DNA from: JANRIG01 sp033765235
GTDB lineage: Bacteria > Bacteroidota > Bacteroidia > Cytophagales > UBA9547
DNA length: 34,739 nucleotides
Direction: 5' to 3'
Assembly: GCA_033765235.1 (NCBI GenBank)
Contig: JANRIG010000018.1
Coordinates: forward strand, 1 to 34,739
Shown here: positions 27,466 through 34,739 of the stretch, in pieces
Layout: every line of letters starts with the position of its first letter
Numbering within the stretch: position 1 is the first letter of the stretch
Notes under the pieces: generated by a model
Databases searched by the model: none
Told to the model about the DNA's origin: nothing
Seen by the model: the letters and a program-made list of their open reading frames with translations, nothing else
Position numbers and translations under genes: made by a program

Positions 27466-27539
27466 TCGGGAAAGCAGGATTCGAACCTACGACCTCCTGG
27501 TCCCAAACCAGGCATTCTACCGGACTGAACTATTTCCCG
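27466..27539 (-). tRNA. tRNA-Pro, anticodon TGG
   Basis: Read on the - strand the cloverleaf is complete: acceptor stem CGGGAAA pairing with TTTCCCG, a D arm with GTTCAG and CCGG, anticodon arm CCTGG-TTTGGGA-CCAGG with anticodon TGG, and a T arm with GGTTCGAATCC. The discriminator base is A, and the CCA end is not encoded. It lies 41 nt after the rplS stop on the same strand. Confidence 0.97.
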
Positions 27540-27580
27540 AACTTACTTTTTTGATAAAAATATTAATTGGACTTAAAATA

Positions 27581-27952
27581 TCAGGCTTTGGCGGCTGATT
27601 TTTTCTCTTTGATACGTGCATCTTTTCCTTTGGCAGCACGCAGATAGTATAGCCTTGCCCTACGTACTTTGCCTCTCCTTATTATGTCAATTTTGTCGAT
27701 AGATGGCGAAAGCAAAGGAAATATTCTTTCTACTCCTATACCGTTTGATATTTTGCGTACAGTAAAGGTCTCTCCCGGATGACCTGCATTTCTGCGTTGT
27801 ATCACCACACCTTGGTATTGCTGCACCCTTTCTTTATTTCCCTCCTTAATATTCACATACACATTCACAGTATCGCCGGGCTTAAAGTCAGGGAAAGTAG
27901 ATTTTTTATTATTTTCAATGTCTTTTAAGACAAAATCAATTAACTCACTCAT
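27581..27952 (-). CDS. rplS: 50S ribosomal protein L19
   Basis: A 123-aa L19 protein at the 30S-50S interface. Hallmarks include PGDTVNVYVNIKEGNKERVQ, FEGVVI-type strand (YQGVVIQRRNAG), GIGVERIFPL and the basic RRGKVRRARLYYLR. Length is normal. The gene stands without its common partners rpsP, rimM and trmD, and a tRNA-Pro gene follows it. Confidence 0.98.
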   Translation of the reverse strand: MSELIDFVLKDIENNKKSTFPDFKPGDTVNVYVNIKEGNKERVQQYQGVVIQRRNAGHPGETFTVRKISNGIGVERIFPLLSPSIDKIDIIRRGKVRRARLYYLRAAKGKDARIKEKKSAAKA

Positions 27953-27974
27953 AGTATTTTCTGAAAAAGGAGTG

Positions 27975-27982
27975 CAAATATA
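27975..27982 (-). promoter_or_regulatory. Predicted rplS promoter (-7 box)
   Basis: TATATTTG on the - strand is a perfect -7 box, giving a start near 27969 and a leader of about 16 nt. The sequence 20 nt upstream is T-rich without a clean TTTG. Confidence 0.5.
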
Positions 27983-28034
27983 GTGGATTAGTATTATAAA
28001 ATAAAAAAAATTTATTAAAATAAATATCGTTATA

Positions 28035-28042
28035 TACTTTTG
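28035..28042 (+). promoter_or_regulatory. Predicted promoter of the surface-protein operon (-7 box)
   Basis: TACTTTTG matches TAnnTTTG exactly. It implies a start near 28048 and about 24 nt of leader before the TTG start at 28072, which supports that unusual start codon. No TTTG is seen at the -33 position. Confidence 0.45.
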
Positions 28043-28071
28043 TCAATTATTTGGAATAGTATTACAGTGTC

Positions 28072-30756
28072 TTGAGAAGTAAATATATAGTTTTATGGTT
28101 TTTATTAATATTTGGCACCCACAACTATGCTTCTCACATTCGTGCCGGCGAAATATTAGCCAATAAAATTGGACAGTTTCAGTATCGCTTTACTTTTATA
28201 CTCTATCGCGACCGCTCAGGTGTGACCCAAGAGGAGGTTACATTTAAGTTTGGCGACGGGCAAGAGGCTACAAGCACACTCAAATCGCAAAGTAATATTG
28301 GTAATAATACTGACAAATATCAGTACGAGGCCACACACACCTATGCCGGACCGGGTGAATACACCATAAGTGTGGAGGTATTTGCACGCAATGCAGGAAT
28401 ACTCAATGTGCCAAACTCCAGCCAAACAGCATTTTATGTAGAGAGCAAAATAAGCATAGACCCTTTTGTAGGCACCAATACATCGCCTCAGCTATTGGCA
28501 CCACCTATAGACTTGGGATACAAAGACAAAGTATTCACCCACAACCCTGCAGCTTGGGATGCAGAGGGCGACTCTTTGGCTTTTGAGCTTATCACTCCAC
28601 TTATAGGTGAAAATACTACAGTGCCGGGCTACACGCTAATTACCTCTTTTGGAGGACGCTCCAATACTGGAGGGGGTGTCATCTTTACTTTTGACAATAA
28701 AACTGGACAAATGGTTTGGAATACTCCTCCTCGCACAGGGCTTTTCAATGTAGCATTTAAAGTGACAGAGTTCAGAGATGGTGTGCAGATAGGATTTGTA
28801 ATGCGTGATATGCAAATCATTATCAATGAAAATGATGCCGATCCACCGCAAATAATAGTACCAGGCGATACCTGTATTACCGCAGGTAATATACTACAAG
28901 ACACCATTACAGGCTTAGACCCAAGCGGGCTACCAATAAATATTTATTCATATAATGGGGCATTTGCACTGCCTGCATCGGCAGCCTCTCTGTCTTGCCA
29001 TGAGTGTACAGGTGGTGGCAAAGTGCCGGGCGATGCCAACCAGTATAAATATTCATTTGATGTGAGCCCTGCCAAAGTAATATACTCATGGACTACCTCC
29101 TGCCAAAATATACGAGGACAGCCCTATAATATTGTATTCAAAGCAGAAAACAATCTTAATAGTCCGGACAAACTTGTAGACATAAAGCCATGGCTTGTAA
29201 AGGTGAGTGCTCCGCCCATATTAAACTTTAAGGCTACTCCCTCTCATAGAAGTATGATACTTACATGGAAAAAATATACGTGCAACAATGCTGCCGAAAT
29301 ACAAATATACCGCCGCAAGTGCAGACCGGATACAGTGCTGAGCGATAGTTGTGTGACAGGAGTAGAGTATAGTACAAGTTTTGAATTAATAGGAAAAGTA
29401 AAAGGACAAGACACTACTTTTACGGATAACAATGCGGGCAAAGGACTTTCGCGTGCATCGCTGTATTGCTACATGATATATGCCACTTTTCCACTACCCG
29501 CAGAGGGCGTAGGCCGACCTTCCAAATCTGTATGTGCCGTGCTTAGTGCTGAGGTGCCTGTGATATTGAAGGCAAGTGTATTAGAAACCTCCTCTGTAAG
29601 CGGCACTAATCTTATACAATGGACCAAACCTGCCATTATGGAAAAAGTAACGTCAAAATATGAAGTATACCGTATTTACAATAATACAAGTACCAAAATA
29701 TTTGAGACAGATAATATGAATATCACCACATGCACGGATAATAACCTTAACACACAGGATATTAAATATGATTATTACATAACCTATAATAATACATTTG
29801 TTGAGAACACTGACACAGCCTCTACACCTTTACTTTCATATTCTGCCAAACCGGGCGAAGTACGGCTCAGTTGGAAATATGACACCCCATGGGACAATAC
29901 TACATTATACCACTATATATTTCGTAAAAACAAAGACAGCACTAATTATAGATTGATAGACAGTGTACTTGCCACAGGCATATCAGGAAGCTATGCAGAT
30001 GTGGGTAAATACAAAAGTACACCCCTCAAAAGTAACGAATATTACAATTATTTTATAACCACCCAAGGGCGATACCAATGCGAAAATAAAGATACAACAT
30101 TTCTTAAACTACCTGAAAGATTGCTCAACAATAGCAATACGGTATCTGTACTCATACCTGATAAAGACACGCTAAAGCCTTGTGCACCTGTATTATACAT
30201 GACTAATATAAATTGTGACAGCCTTGACCTTAATAAAGGCAGCATATATTGGACACCCTCACAAGACTTCCTTTGCGACGAAACTAATTATTACGTAATA
30301 TACAACGCACCCACACCCAATGATACCTTTATAGAAATATCTTCTTCATCTAAAAATATTACATATTACCAAGCTACCTCCGAGCCTCTGCAAGGCTGCT
30401 ACTATGTGATAGCCCGCGATGCACTTAATACCAACAGCAAACCCAGCAATACAGTTTGCGTGCCTAAAAACGACTGCCTAAAGTATGAACTACCCAATGT
30501 ATTCACCCCTAATAATGACAATGTCAATGATAAATTTACCCCACTTGCAGGTGCCAGAGCTGTGACCAATGTGCTTATAGAAATATATAACAGATGGGGG
30601 GTGAAAATATTCACATCAAACAGTAATATCAATATAGACTGGGATGGCTCCGGGCAGCCCGACGGCATATACTACTACCATGCAGTGCTGCTCTATGAGT
30701 CAGCAGAAGGTACCAAAAACAAACTGCTCAACGGCTGGGTACAAATCATAAGATAA
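28072..30756 (+). CDS. Secreted multidomain surface protein with gliding-motility/T9SS C-terminal domain
   Basis: An 894-aa exported protein. The signal peptide is about residues 1-20 (IVLWFLLIFGTHNYA). An SHIRAGEI opening and a PKD-like fold (FKFGDG, THTYAGPGEYTIS at about 60-105) follow, then several fibronectin-III-like repeats at about 375-760. Residues 808-894 form the gliding-motility-associated C-terminal domain, opening PNVFTPNNDNVND and including YNRWGVKIF and DGIYYY, a sorting signal for type IX secretion. It probably serves in adhesion or as a surface scaffold. The start is TTG; no ATG or GTG is in frame upstream. The stop overlaps the next start by one base (TAATG). Confidence 0.88.
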   Translation: MRSKYIVLWFLLIFGTHNYASHIRAGEILANKIGQFQYRFTFILYRDRSGVTQEEVTFKFGDGQEATSTLKSQSNIGNNTDKYQYEATHTYAGPGEYTISVEVFARNAGILNVPNSSQTAFYVESKISIDPFVGTNTSPQLLAPPIDLGYKDKVFTHNPAAWDAEGDSLAFELITPLIGENTTVPGYTLITSFGGRSNTGGGVIFTFDNKTGQMVWNTPPRTGLFNVAFKVTEFRDGVQIGFVMRDMQIIINENDADPPQIIVPGDTCITAGNILQDTITGLDPSGLPINIYSYNGAFALPASAASLSCHECTGGGKVPGDANQYKYSFDVSPAKVIYSWTTSCQNIRGQPYNIVFKAENNLNSPDKLVDIKPWLVKVSAPPILNFKATPSHRSMILTWKKYTCNNAAEIQIYRRKCRPDTVLSDSCVTGVEYSTSFELIGKVKGQDTTFTDNNAGKGLSRASLYCYMIYATFPLPAEGVGRPSKSVCAVLSAEVPVILKASVLETSSVSGTNLIQWTKPAIMEKVTSKYEVYRIYNNTSTKIFETDNMNITTCTDNNLNTQDIKYDYYITYNNTFVENTDTASTPLLSYSAKPGEVRLSWKYDTPWDNTTLYHYIFRKNKDSTNYRLIDSVLATGISGSYADVGKYKSTPLKSNEYYNYFITTQGRYQCENKDTTFLKLPERLLNNSNTVSVLIPDKDTLKPCAPVLYMTNINCDSLDLNKGSIYWTPSQDFLCDETNYYVIYNAPTPNDTFIEISSSSKNITYYQATSEPLQGCYYVIARDALNTNSKPSNTVCVPKNDCLKYELPNVFTPNNDNVNDKFTPLAGARAVTNVLIEIYNRWGVKIFTSNSNINIDWDGSGQPDGIYYYHAVLLYESAEGTKNKLLNGWVQIIR

Positions 30757-31871
30757 TGGAAGAAAAATTACTATTCAGAGACTTCATCAACCCCCATGTA
30801 GTGACAAAACTTGCCGAGAGGATTAGTGCCGTGCATCCTGCATTTCAAAAAGATGAATTTTGCAAAAATATAATTCCAAATCTTGCAGCACTCGGTCTTA
30901 AGCAACGTGCAGAACTGATATGTAATAAACTATATGAATATTTGCCCAAAGACTATGAACATAGCATCCAAATCATGCTGCAAAGCCTTCCTCATGAGCT
31001 ATCATCAGACAAAGTGGAAGACTATGGCAGATTTATCATTTGGGCACAAACTATGTATGTATATCAATATGGGCTACATGACTTTGACCTGTCTATGAAA
31101 GCAATGTATGAAATGACCAAAAGGTTTACCTCTGAGTTTGCCATCAGGCATTTTATAGATAAATACCCTGATAAGTCATTGCAGCTCTTGCATATATGGG
31201 CTAAAGACCCAAATGTGCATGTGCGCAGGCTTGTGAGCGAGGGTACCAGACCACGCCTGCCATGGGGGCTCAAGCTCAATAGATTTGTAAATGACCCTTT
31301 GCCCATCATACCATTACTCGAAAAATTGTATTATGACCCTGAGTTGTACGTAAGACGCTCGGTAGCCAACAACCTCAATGACATATCCAAAGACCACCCT
31401 GACTTGGTAATAAAATTGCTCAAAAAATGGCGTAGCGAAAGGCCATCAAAAAATTTGGAATACATAGTGCAACATGCCACTCGCACGCTCATTAAAAAAG
31501 GTAATGCTGATGCACTAATACTAATGGGTAATGCAGAAACCATACAAATATTGCCCCCTTTACTAAAAACTGATAATCAAGTAGCCAACGGAGGTTATCT
31601 CAACTTTGAATTTGTACTAAAAAGCCAATCATCCCATACACAAACACTTACCATAGACTATGCCATTCATTACCTCAAGGCCAATGGCAGCAATAGTGCG
31701 AAAGTATTTAAGCTCAAAAAAATAGAACTGCTCCCTCACCAAAGTTTATCAATCCATAAAAAACACTCATTCAAACCTGTCACTACTCGGGTATACTACC
31801 CCGGAAAGCATTATATAAGCTTAATAATAAATGGCAAAGATTTTGAAAAACATGACTTTATGCTGACATGA
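30756..31871 (+). CDS. DNA alkylation repair glycosylase, AlkC-like with C-terminal Ig-like domain
   Basis: A 371-aa helical-repeat protein of the AlkC/AlkD superfamily, which removes alkylated bases such as 3-methyladenine without base flipping. The HEAT-like repeats span about residues 30-270, with DPNVHVRRLVSEGTRPRLPW and DPELYVRRSVANNLNDISKDHP as the clearest units. Residues about 280-371 are beta-rich and resemble the Ig-like end known from part of the AlkC group. ATG overlaps the stop of the upstream surface-protein gene, and its own stop overlaps lptC in ATGA. No operon logic connects the three products. Confidence 0.85.
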   Translation: MEEKLLFRDFINPHVVTKLAERISAVHPAFQKDEFCKNIIPNLAALGLKQRAELICNKLYEYLPKDYEHSIQIMLQSLPHELSSDKVEDYGRFIIWAQTMYVYQYGLHDFDLSMKAMYEMTKRFTSEFAIRHFIDKYPDKSLQLLHIWAKDPNVHVRRLVSEGTRPRLPWGLKLNRFVNDPLPIIPLLEKLYYDPELYVRRSVANNLNDISKDHPDLVIKLLKKWRSERPSKNLEYIVQHATRTLIKKGNADALILMGNAETIQILPPLLKTDNQVANGGYLNFEFVLKSQSSHTQTLTIDYAIHYLKANGSNSAKVFKLKKIELLPHQSLSIHKKHSFKPVTTRVYYPGKHYISLIINGKDFEKHDFMLT

Positions 31872-32416
31872 CTATGACCACTATCCAAACAATCATTTTT
31901 TACACATTATTAATATTCATATTTTTTGCATGTAATAGCACTACCCAAAAGCCTATGCATGAGATGAAATCGTACGATGGACCGGTGGCTATATTTAACA
32001 ATATCAACTCACTGTTTAGCGACTCTGCCAAGGTAAAAGTAAGGTTGACTGCACCACTACAGCAAGAGTATTTAAATGGAGATAGAATGTTTCCTAAAGG
32101 AATAAAGGTGTATTTTTTGGAAAAAGACGGCACCGCAAAATCATCGTTGGAAGGCAACTATGCCAAATATACCAAAGCCAAAGACGAATGGGAAGTACGA
32201 GGCAATGTACTGATAAAAAATATTGTGGAAAACAAAAAATTGAACACAGAAGAGCTCTACTGGAACCCTGGGAATAAGAAAATATACACCCAAAAATTTG
32301 TACGAATAGAAACCCCCGATGAGATACTCACAGGCAATGGGTTAGATGCTAATCAAGATTTCAAATATTATAAAATACGCAATCCCACAGGCGTGTTTTC
32401 AGTGAAAAATTATTGA
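31868..32416 (+). CDS. lptC: LPS export protein LptC (lipoprotein form)
   Basis: A 182-aa periplasmic component that passes lipopolysaccharide from the LptBFG transporter to LptA. The N-terminus is a lipoprotein signal (IIFYTLLIFIFFAC, C22), replacing the transmembrane anchor of the E. coli protein; this is common in Bacteroidota. The beta-jellyroll features MFPKGIKVYFLEKDG, YAKYTKAKDEWEVRGNV and LYWNPGNKKIYT are typical of the family. It overlaps the DNA-repair gene by 4 nt. Confidence 0.9.
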   Translation: MTMTTIQTIIFYTLLIFIFFACNSTTQKPMHEMKSYDGPVAIFNNINSLFSDSAKVKVRLTAPLQQEYLNGDRMFPKGIKVYFLEKDGTAKSSLEGNYAKYTKAKDEWEVRGNVLIKNIVENKKLNTEELYWNPGNKKIYTQKFVRIETPDEILTGNGLDANQDFKYYKIRNPTGVFSVKNY

Positions 32417-32499
32417 AAATCACTTTTATTAATGTTTTATGTTAATAGACTTCCTCTGAAAATCAATTTAGTATTTAGGTCAGACGGAAGCTTTGCTCC

Positions 32500-32523
32500 T
32501 CGGTTTGTGTCTTCACAAACCGA
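32500..32523. repeat. Strong hairpin after lptC
   Basis: TCGGTTTGTG (32500-32509) and CACAAACCGA (32514-32523) form a perfect 10-bp stem around TCTT. There is no T-run on either strand, so it is not a standard terminator. Its layout matches the TTCTT-loop hairpin at 32845, with different arm sequence. Confidence 0.7.
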
Positions 32524-32669
32524 AAAATTAACATGACATACACCATTACTATATATTTACCATAAATTAACAATTTATTAATTTGGAAATGTGAGAATAT
32601 ATAAATTTTGCAGCATAATATGTCATGCTGAGGGTTAATTTTTTATAAAAAAGTCAATATAATTGATGT

Positions 32670-32800
32670 CCCGCTGTTCGACAAGTTAGCGTAGCGATTG
32701 TCGAACGACAGATAAAAGAAGATTTTTAGTCTTCATAATACAAAATTTTTATTTTTGTGCTATGGCTTTGACTTATAGTATTCCTTCCGCTTGGCTTGTT
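32670..32800. repeat. 131-bp interspersed repeat, copy 1
   Basis: This segment matches 33029-33159 with four differences by my count. It carries a 9-bp hairpin, GTTCGACAA (32676-32684) with TTGTCGAAC (32698-32706), and a smaller GAAGA/TCTTC hairpin about 12 bases further on. Confidence 0.9.
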
Positions 32801-32850
32801 GGTGTTCTTCACTTTCGCCTTCGTTGGTGTTCTTCACTTTCGCCTTCGTT
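32801..32850. repeat. Tandem repeat, two 25-bp units
   Basis: The unit begins GGTGTTCTTCACTTTCGCCT and is repeated exactly at 32801 and 32826, with a partial third unit at 32851 that diverges after GGTGTTCTTCAC into the hairpin arm. It looks like slippage at the edge of the next repeat. Confidence 0.9.
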
Positions 32851-33021
32851 GGTGTTCTTCACCAACGAACTTCCTCTCTCGGCGTACCACCCACTGAATC
32901 CCTGCCTTTGTTGGTGTTGTGCAAGAGGTATAGCAGAGGTCACCAACAAACTTGCTTGTACTCAATGTTTACCTGCTTGTTGGTCGAAAAAAAGACCAAC
33001 AAGGGCTAAACCATTCTATTT
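32838..33021. repeat. Three-hairpin interspersed repeat, copy 1 (184 bp)
   Basis: Three strong stems in a row: TTCGTTGGTG/CACCAACGAA (32845-32854, 32860-32869, loop TTCTT); TTTGTTGGTG/CACCAACAAA (32907-32916, 32941-32950, 24-nt loop); and CTTGTTGGTC/GACCAACAAG (32976-32985, 32994-33003, loop GAAAAAAA). All arms share GTTGGT/ACCAAC. The same segment recurs at the right end of the window. Confidence 0.9.
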
Positions 33022-33028
33022 TAAGCAC

Positions 33029-33159
33029 CCCGCTGTTCGACAAGTTAGCGTAACGATTGTCGAACGACAGATAAATGAAGATTTTTAGTCTTCATAATAC
33101 AAAATTTTTATTTTTGTGCTATGGCTTTTACTTATTGTATTCCTTCCGCTTGGCTTGTT
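33029..33159. repeat. 131-bp interspersed repeat, copy 2
   Basis: About 97% identical to copy 1 at 32670-32800, in the same orientation. The main hairpin arms (33035-33043 and 33057-33065) are unchanged; one of the differences falls in the loop. Confidence 0.9.
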
Positions 33160-33208
33160 TCTGCAGAACACCAACAAGGGCGAAAAAAGGTTAAATATCT
33201 TTCCATAC

Positions 33209-34471
33209 TTATTTCTTTGCTTTTCTATCATTTGACAAAATAAGTCTCAATGAAGTATCCTTGGTTATATATGCCCAAGCCCAGTTTATAAAAATAATAA
33301 GCTTGTTTTTAACGCTAAGTATCAGCATCAAGTGCAAAAACATCCAAACCAACCATGCAAAATAACCTTTGAAATGTATAAATGGCAAATCAACCACGGC
33401 TTTATTGGTGCCAATGGTTGCCATAGAACCCAAATCGGTATATTCAAATGCTTTGGTTGGTTTGTTTAACTGAATTGCTTTTAGGTTTTTAGCTAATAAT
33501 TTAGCCTGATTGATAGCCACATTTGCCAGTTGAGGATGACCTTTGGGATACTTGGGGGTTTCCATATAAGAAATATCCCCCAAAGCATATATGTTGGAGC
33601 TATTTAAAACTTTGTTGGTTCGATCTACTTTAACTCTGTTATTTGGCAGAATAACCTCATTAGGTAAACCTTCAATTTTGTTGCCAATTACCCCTGCCGA
33701 CCATATAACGGTTTTTGTTTTGATGGTTTCACCTGAATTGAGGGTTAATACATTGCCATCATAATCTTTTACAATGGTTTCTGTTTTAATAATAACACCT
33801 AATTTTTCAAGATAATCTCTTGATTCTTTTTTGGAGTTTTCACTCATACTATTGAGCGTGTTTTTACTTCCTTCAACTAGAAAAATATTGAATTTTGAAA
33901 AATCAATTCCTTTATAATCTTTGGGTAAAATGTGGGTTTTTATTTCTGCAAATGAACCTGCTAGTTCTACACCCGTAGGTCCGGCACCCACAATTACCAG
34001 GTTAAGTAAACTTTCCTTTTCATTTTCACTGGCCGAAATGATATCTTCAAAGGTTTGAAGTATGTGATTCCGAATGGTGATAGCATCATAGGTCGACTTT
34101 AAAGTGAAGGTGTTTTTTGCAATATTTTCATTGCCAAAAAAGTTAGTTTTGCATCCGACTGCAATGATCAAATAATCATATTCGAAGTCACCGACATTGG
34201 TTTTGATTTTATTGTTTTGACTATCAATACGTTGAACCTCTGCCATTCTAATCTGTACATTCGACTTGTCATTAAAAATATTTCTGAGAGGGAAAGAAAT
34301 ACTTGAAGGTTCTATTTGAGAAGTAGCAACCTGATAAAAAAGCGGCTGAAACTGATGATGATTAATTTTGTCAATCAATAAAACATCAAACAGGTTTTCA
34401 TTCAGATTACGAACGACTTGAATCCCTGCAAAACCTCCTCCTACAACTATTACTTTTTTCCGATTTTCCAT
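33209..34471 (-). CDS. ndh: Type II NADH:quinone oxidoreductase (NDH-2)
   Basis: A single-subunit, non-proton-pumping NADH dehydrogenase on the inner membrane. The FAD site is VIVVGGGFAGIQVVRN near the start, and the NADH site is VIVGAGPTGVELAG in the middle. NIYALGDISY is the second FAD contact. Residues about 385-405 form a hydrophobic anchor. I chose ATG 34471 (MENRKKVIVVGG), giving 420 aa; ATG 34492 would add seven residues but almost coincides with the expected transcription start. The gene is bracketed by interspersed repeats. It gives the cell a second NADH entry point beside complex I. Confidence 0.93.
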   Translation of the reverse strand: MENRKKVIVVGGGFAGIQVVRNLNENLFDVLLIDKINHHQFQPLFYQVATSQIEPSSISFPLRNIFNDKSNVQIRMAEVQRIDSQNNKIKTNVGDFEYDYLIIAVGCKTNFFGNENIAKNTFTLKSTYDAITIRNHILQTFEDIISASENEKESLLNLVIVGAGPTGVELAGSFAEIKTHILPKDYKGIDFSKFNIFLVEGSKNTLNSMSENSKKESRDYLEKLGVIIKTETIVKDYDGNVLTLNSGETIKTKTVIWSAGVIGNKIEGLPNEVILPNNRVKVDRTNKVLNSSNIYALGDISYMETPKYPKGHPQLANVAINQAKLLAKNLKAIQLNKPTKAFEYTDLGSMATIGTNKAVVDLPFIHFKGYFAWLVWMFLHLMLILSVKNKLIIFINWAWAYITKDTSLRLILSNDRKAKK

Positions 34472-34499
34472 TAGATGAATATAATTTGACATTAGTTAT

Positions 34500-34507
34500 C
34501 AAATATA
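34500..34507 (-). promoter_or_regulatory. Predicted ndh promoter (-7 box)
   Basis: TATATTTG on the - strand is a perfect -7 box. Transcription would begin near 34494, which favours the ATG at 34471 over 34492. No clean TTTG is found about 21 nt upstream. Confidence 0.5.
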
Positions 34508-34547
34508 TTCACAAATGATTGTTTAAGTTGAAAAAGTATTTAATAAT

Positions 34548-34739
34548 TTTCGCCTTCGTTGGTGTTCTTCACCAACGAACTTCCTCTTTCGGCGTACCAC
34601 CCACTGAATCCCTGCCTTACTGCCTTTGTTGGTGTTGTGCAAGAGGTATAGCAGAGGTCACCAACAAACTTGCTTGTACTCAATGTTTACCTGCTTGTTG
34701 GTCGAAAAAAAGACCAACAAGGGCTAAACCATTCTATTT
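34548..34739. repeat. Three-hairpin interspersed repeat, copy 2 (cut by window end)
   Basis: Matches 32838-33021 in the same orientation with one substitution and an 8-base insertion (TACTGCCT, a partial duplication) near 34618. All three hairpins are preserved. The match runs to the last base, so the element may continue past the window. Confidence 0.9.

Larger units (their letters stand above)
32417..33208. other. 792-nt repeat-rich intergenic region
   Basis: No real gene is present. From left to right it holds a 10-bp hairpin (32500-32523), the first 131-bp repeat, a 25-bp tandem repeat, a three-hairpin repeat, the second 131-bp repeat, and a short tail with ACCAACAAGGGC near 33169. Open frames here are chance products of the repeats. 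Confidence 0.8.

Noticed and set aside
32801..32869. Possible CRISPR array
   Set aside because: The 25-bp units are directly adjacent with no spacers, and no cas gene is present.
32762..33088. A 108-codon cysteine-rich open frame on the + strand
   Set aside because: It consists of the interspersed and tandem repeats and would simply be a translation of their hairpins.
32670..34739. Composite transposon carrying ndh
   Set aside because: No transposase gene or target duplication is seen in the repeats; only a recombination-prone arrangement can be supported.

Overview
The window looks like a chromosomal segment of an uncultured or poorly known member of the Bacteroidota, probably near the Chitinophagales/Sphingobacteriales, although I cannot name a genus. 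The reasons are: a secreted protein ending in a gliding-motility/type IX secretion C-terminal domain; the short-form AMP nucleosidase; an LptC lipoprotein; several promoters of the Bacteroidota type (TAnnTTTG, in two cases with TTTG 21 nt upstream); A/T-rich leaders without Shine-Dalgarno sequences; and frequent TTG starts.

Layout. (1) Bases 1-11,554, all on the + strand, form a defence island that looks richer in G+C than the rest. A large attC-like cruciform (9-150) is followed by a type I restriction-modification operon: hsdM, hsdS, a four-helix-bundle protein, hsdR. Next come a single-chain type IIG-like restriction-methylase (1198 aa), a REP-associated IS200-like transposase with its own palindromes, the orphan tail of a second methylase gene, and a small zinc-ribbon/helix-hairpin-helix protein. 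Palindromic elements sit at almost every gene junction, and one lies in frame inside hsdS. (2) Bases 11,680-18,776, - strand, look like one operon: glycosyltransferase 4, a GT39-like membrane glycosyltransferase, acyltransferase 3, Nif3-like protein, C4 zinc-ribbon coiled coil, TPR protein. Several of these genes overlap. (3) Bases 18,853-22,758, - strand: nuoH-nuoI-nuoJ, a lipoprotein, a small unknown protein and an Rpn-type nuclease. nuoHIJ is cut off from nuoA-G and nuoK-N. (4) Bases 23,111-26,860, + strand: an M16 protease and AMP nucleosidase. (5) Bases 26,902-27,952, - strand: rplS, tRNA-Pro(TGG) and an aspartic-protease gene with a stop at codon 11. (6) Bases 28,072-32,416, + strand: a T9SS-type surface protein, an AlkC-like DNA glycosylase and lptC, which touch or overlap. 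(7) Bases 32,417-34,739: a type II NADH dehydrogenase gene bracketed by palindromic repeats, in two families (131 bp and about 184-192 bp).

How it fits together. The housekeeping parts cover respiration (a complex I fragment plus NDH-2), translation, purine salvage and envelope assembly. The accessory interest lies in the defence island and in the repeats. The island holds two different restriction systems, a HUH transposase with matching hairpins, and a leftover methylase tail, which suggests repeated gain and loss of modules at one site. The repeats at the right edge share hairpin design (9-10 bp arms, loops of TCTT or TTCTT) while their arm sequences differ. This suggests that the folded structure, not the sequence, is being kept.
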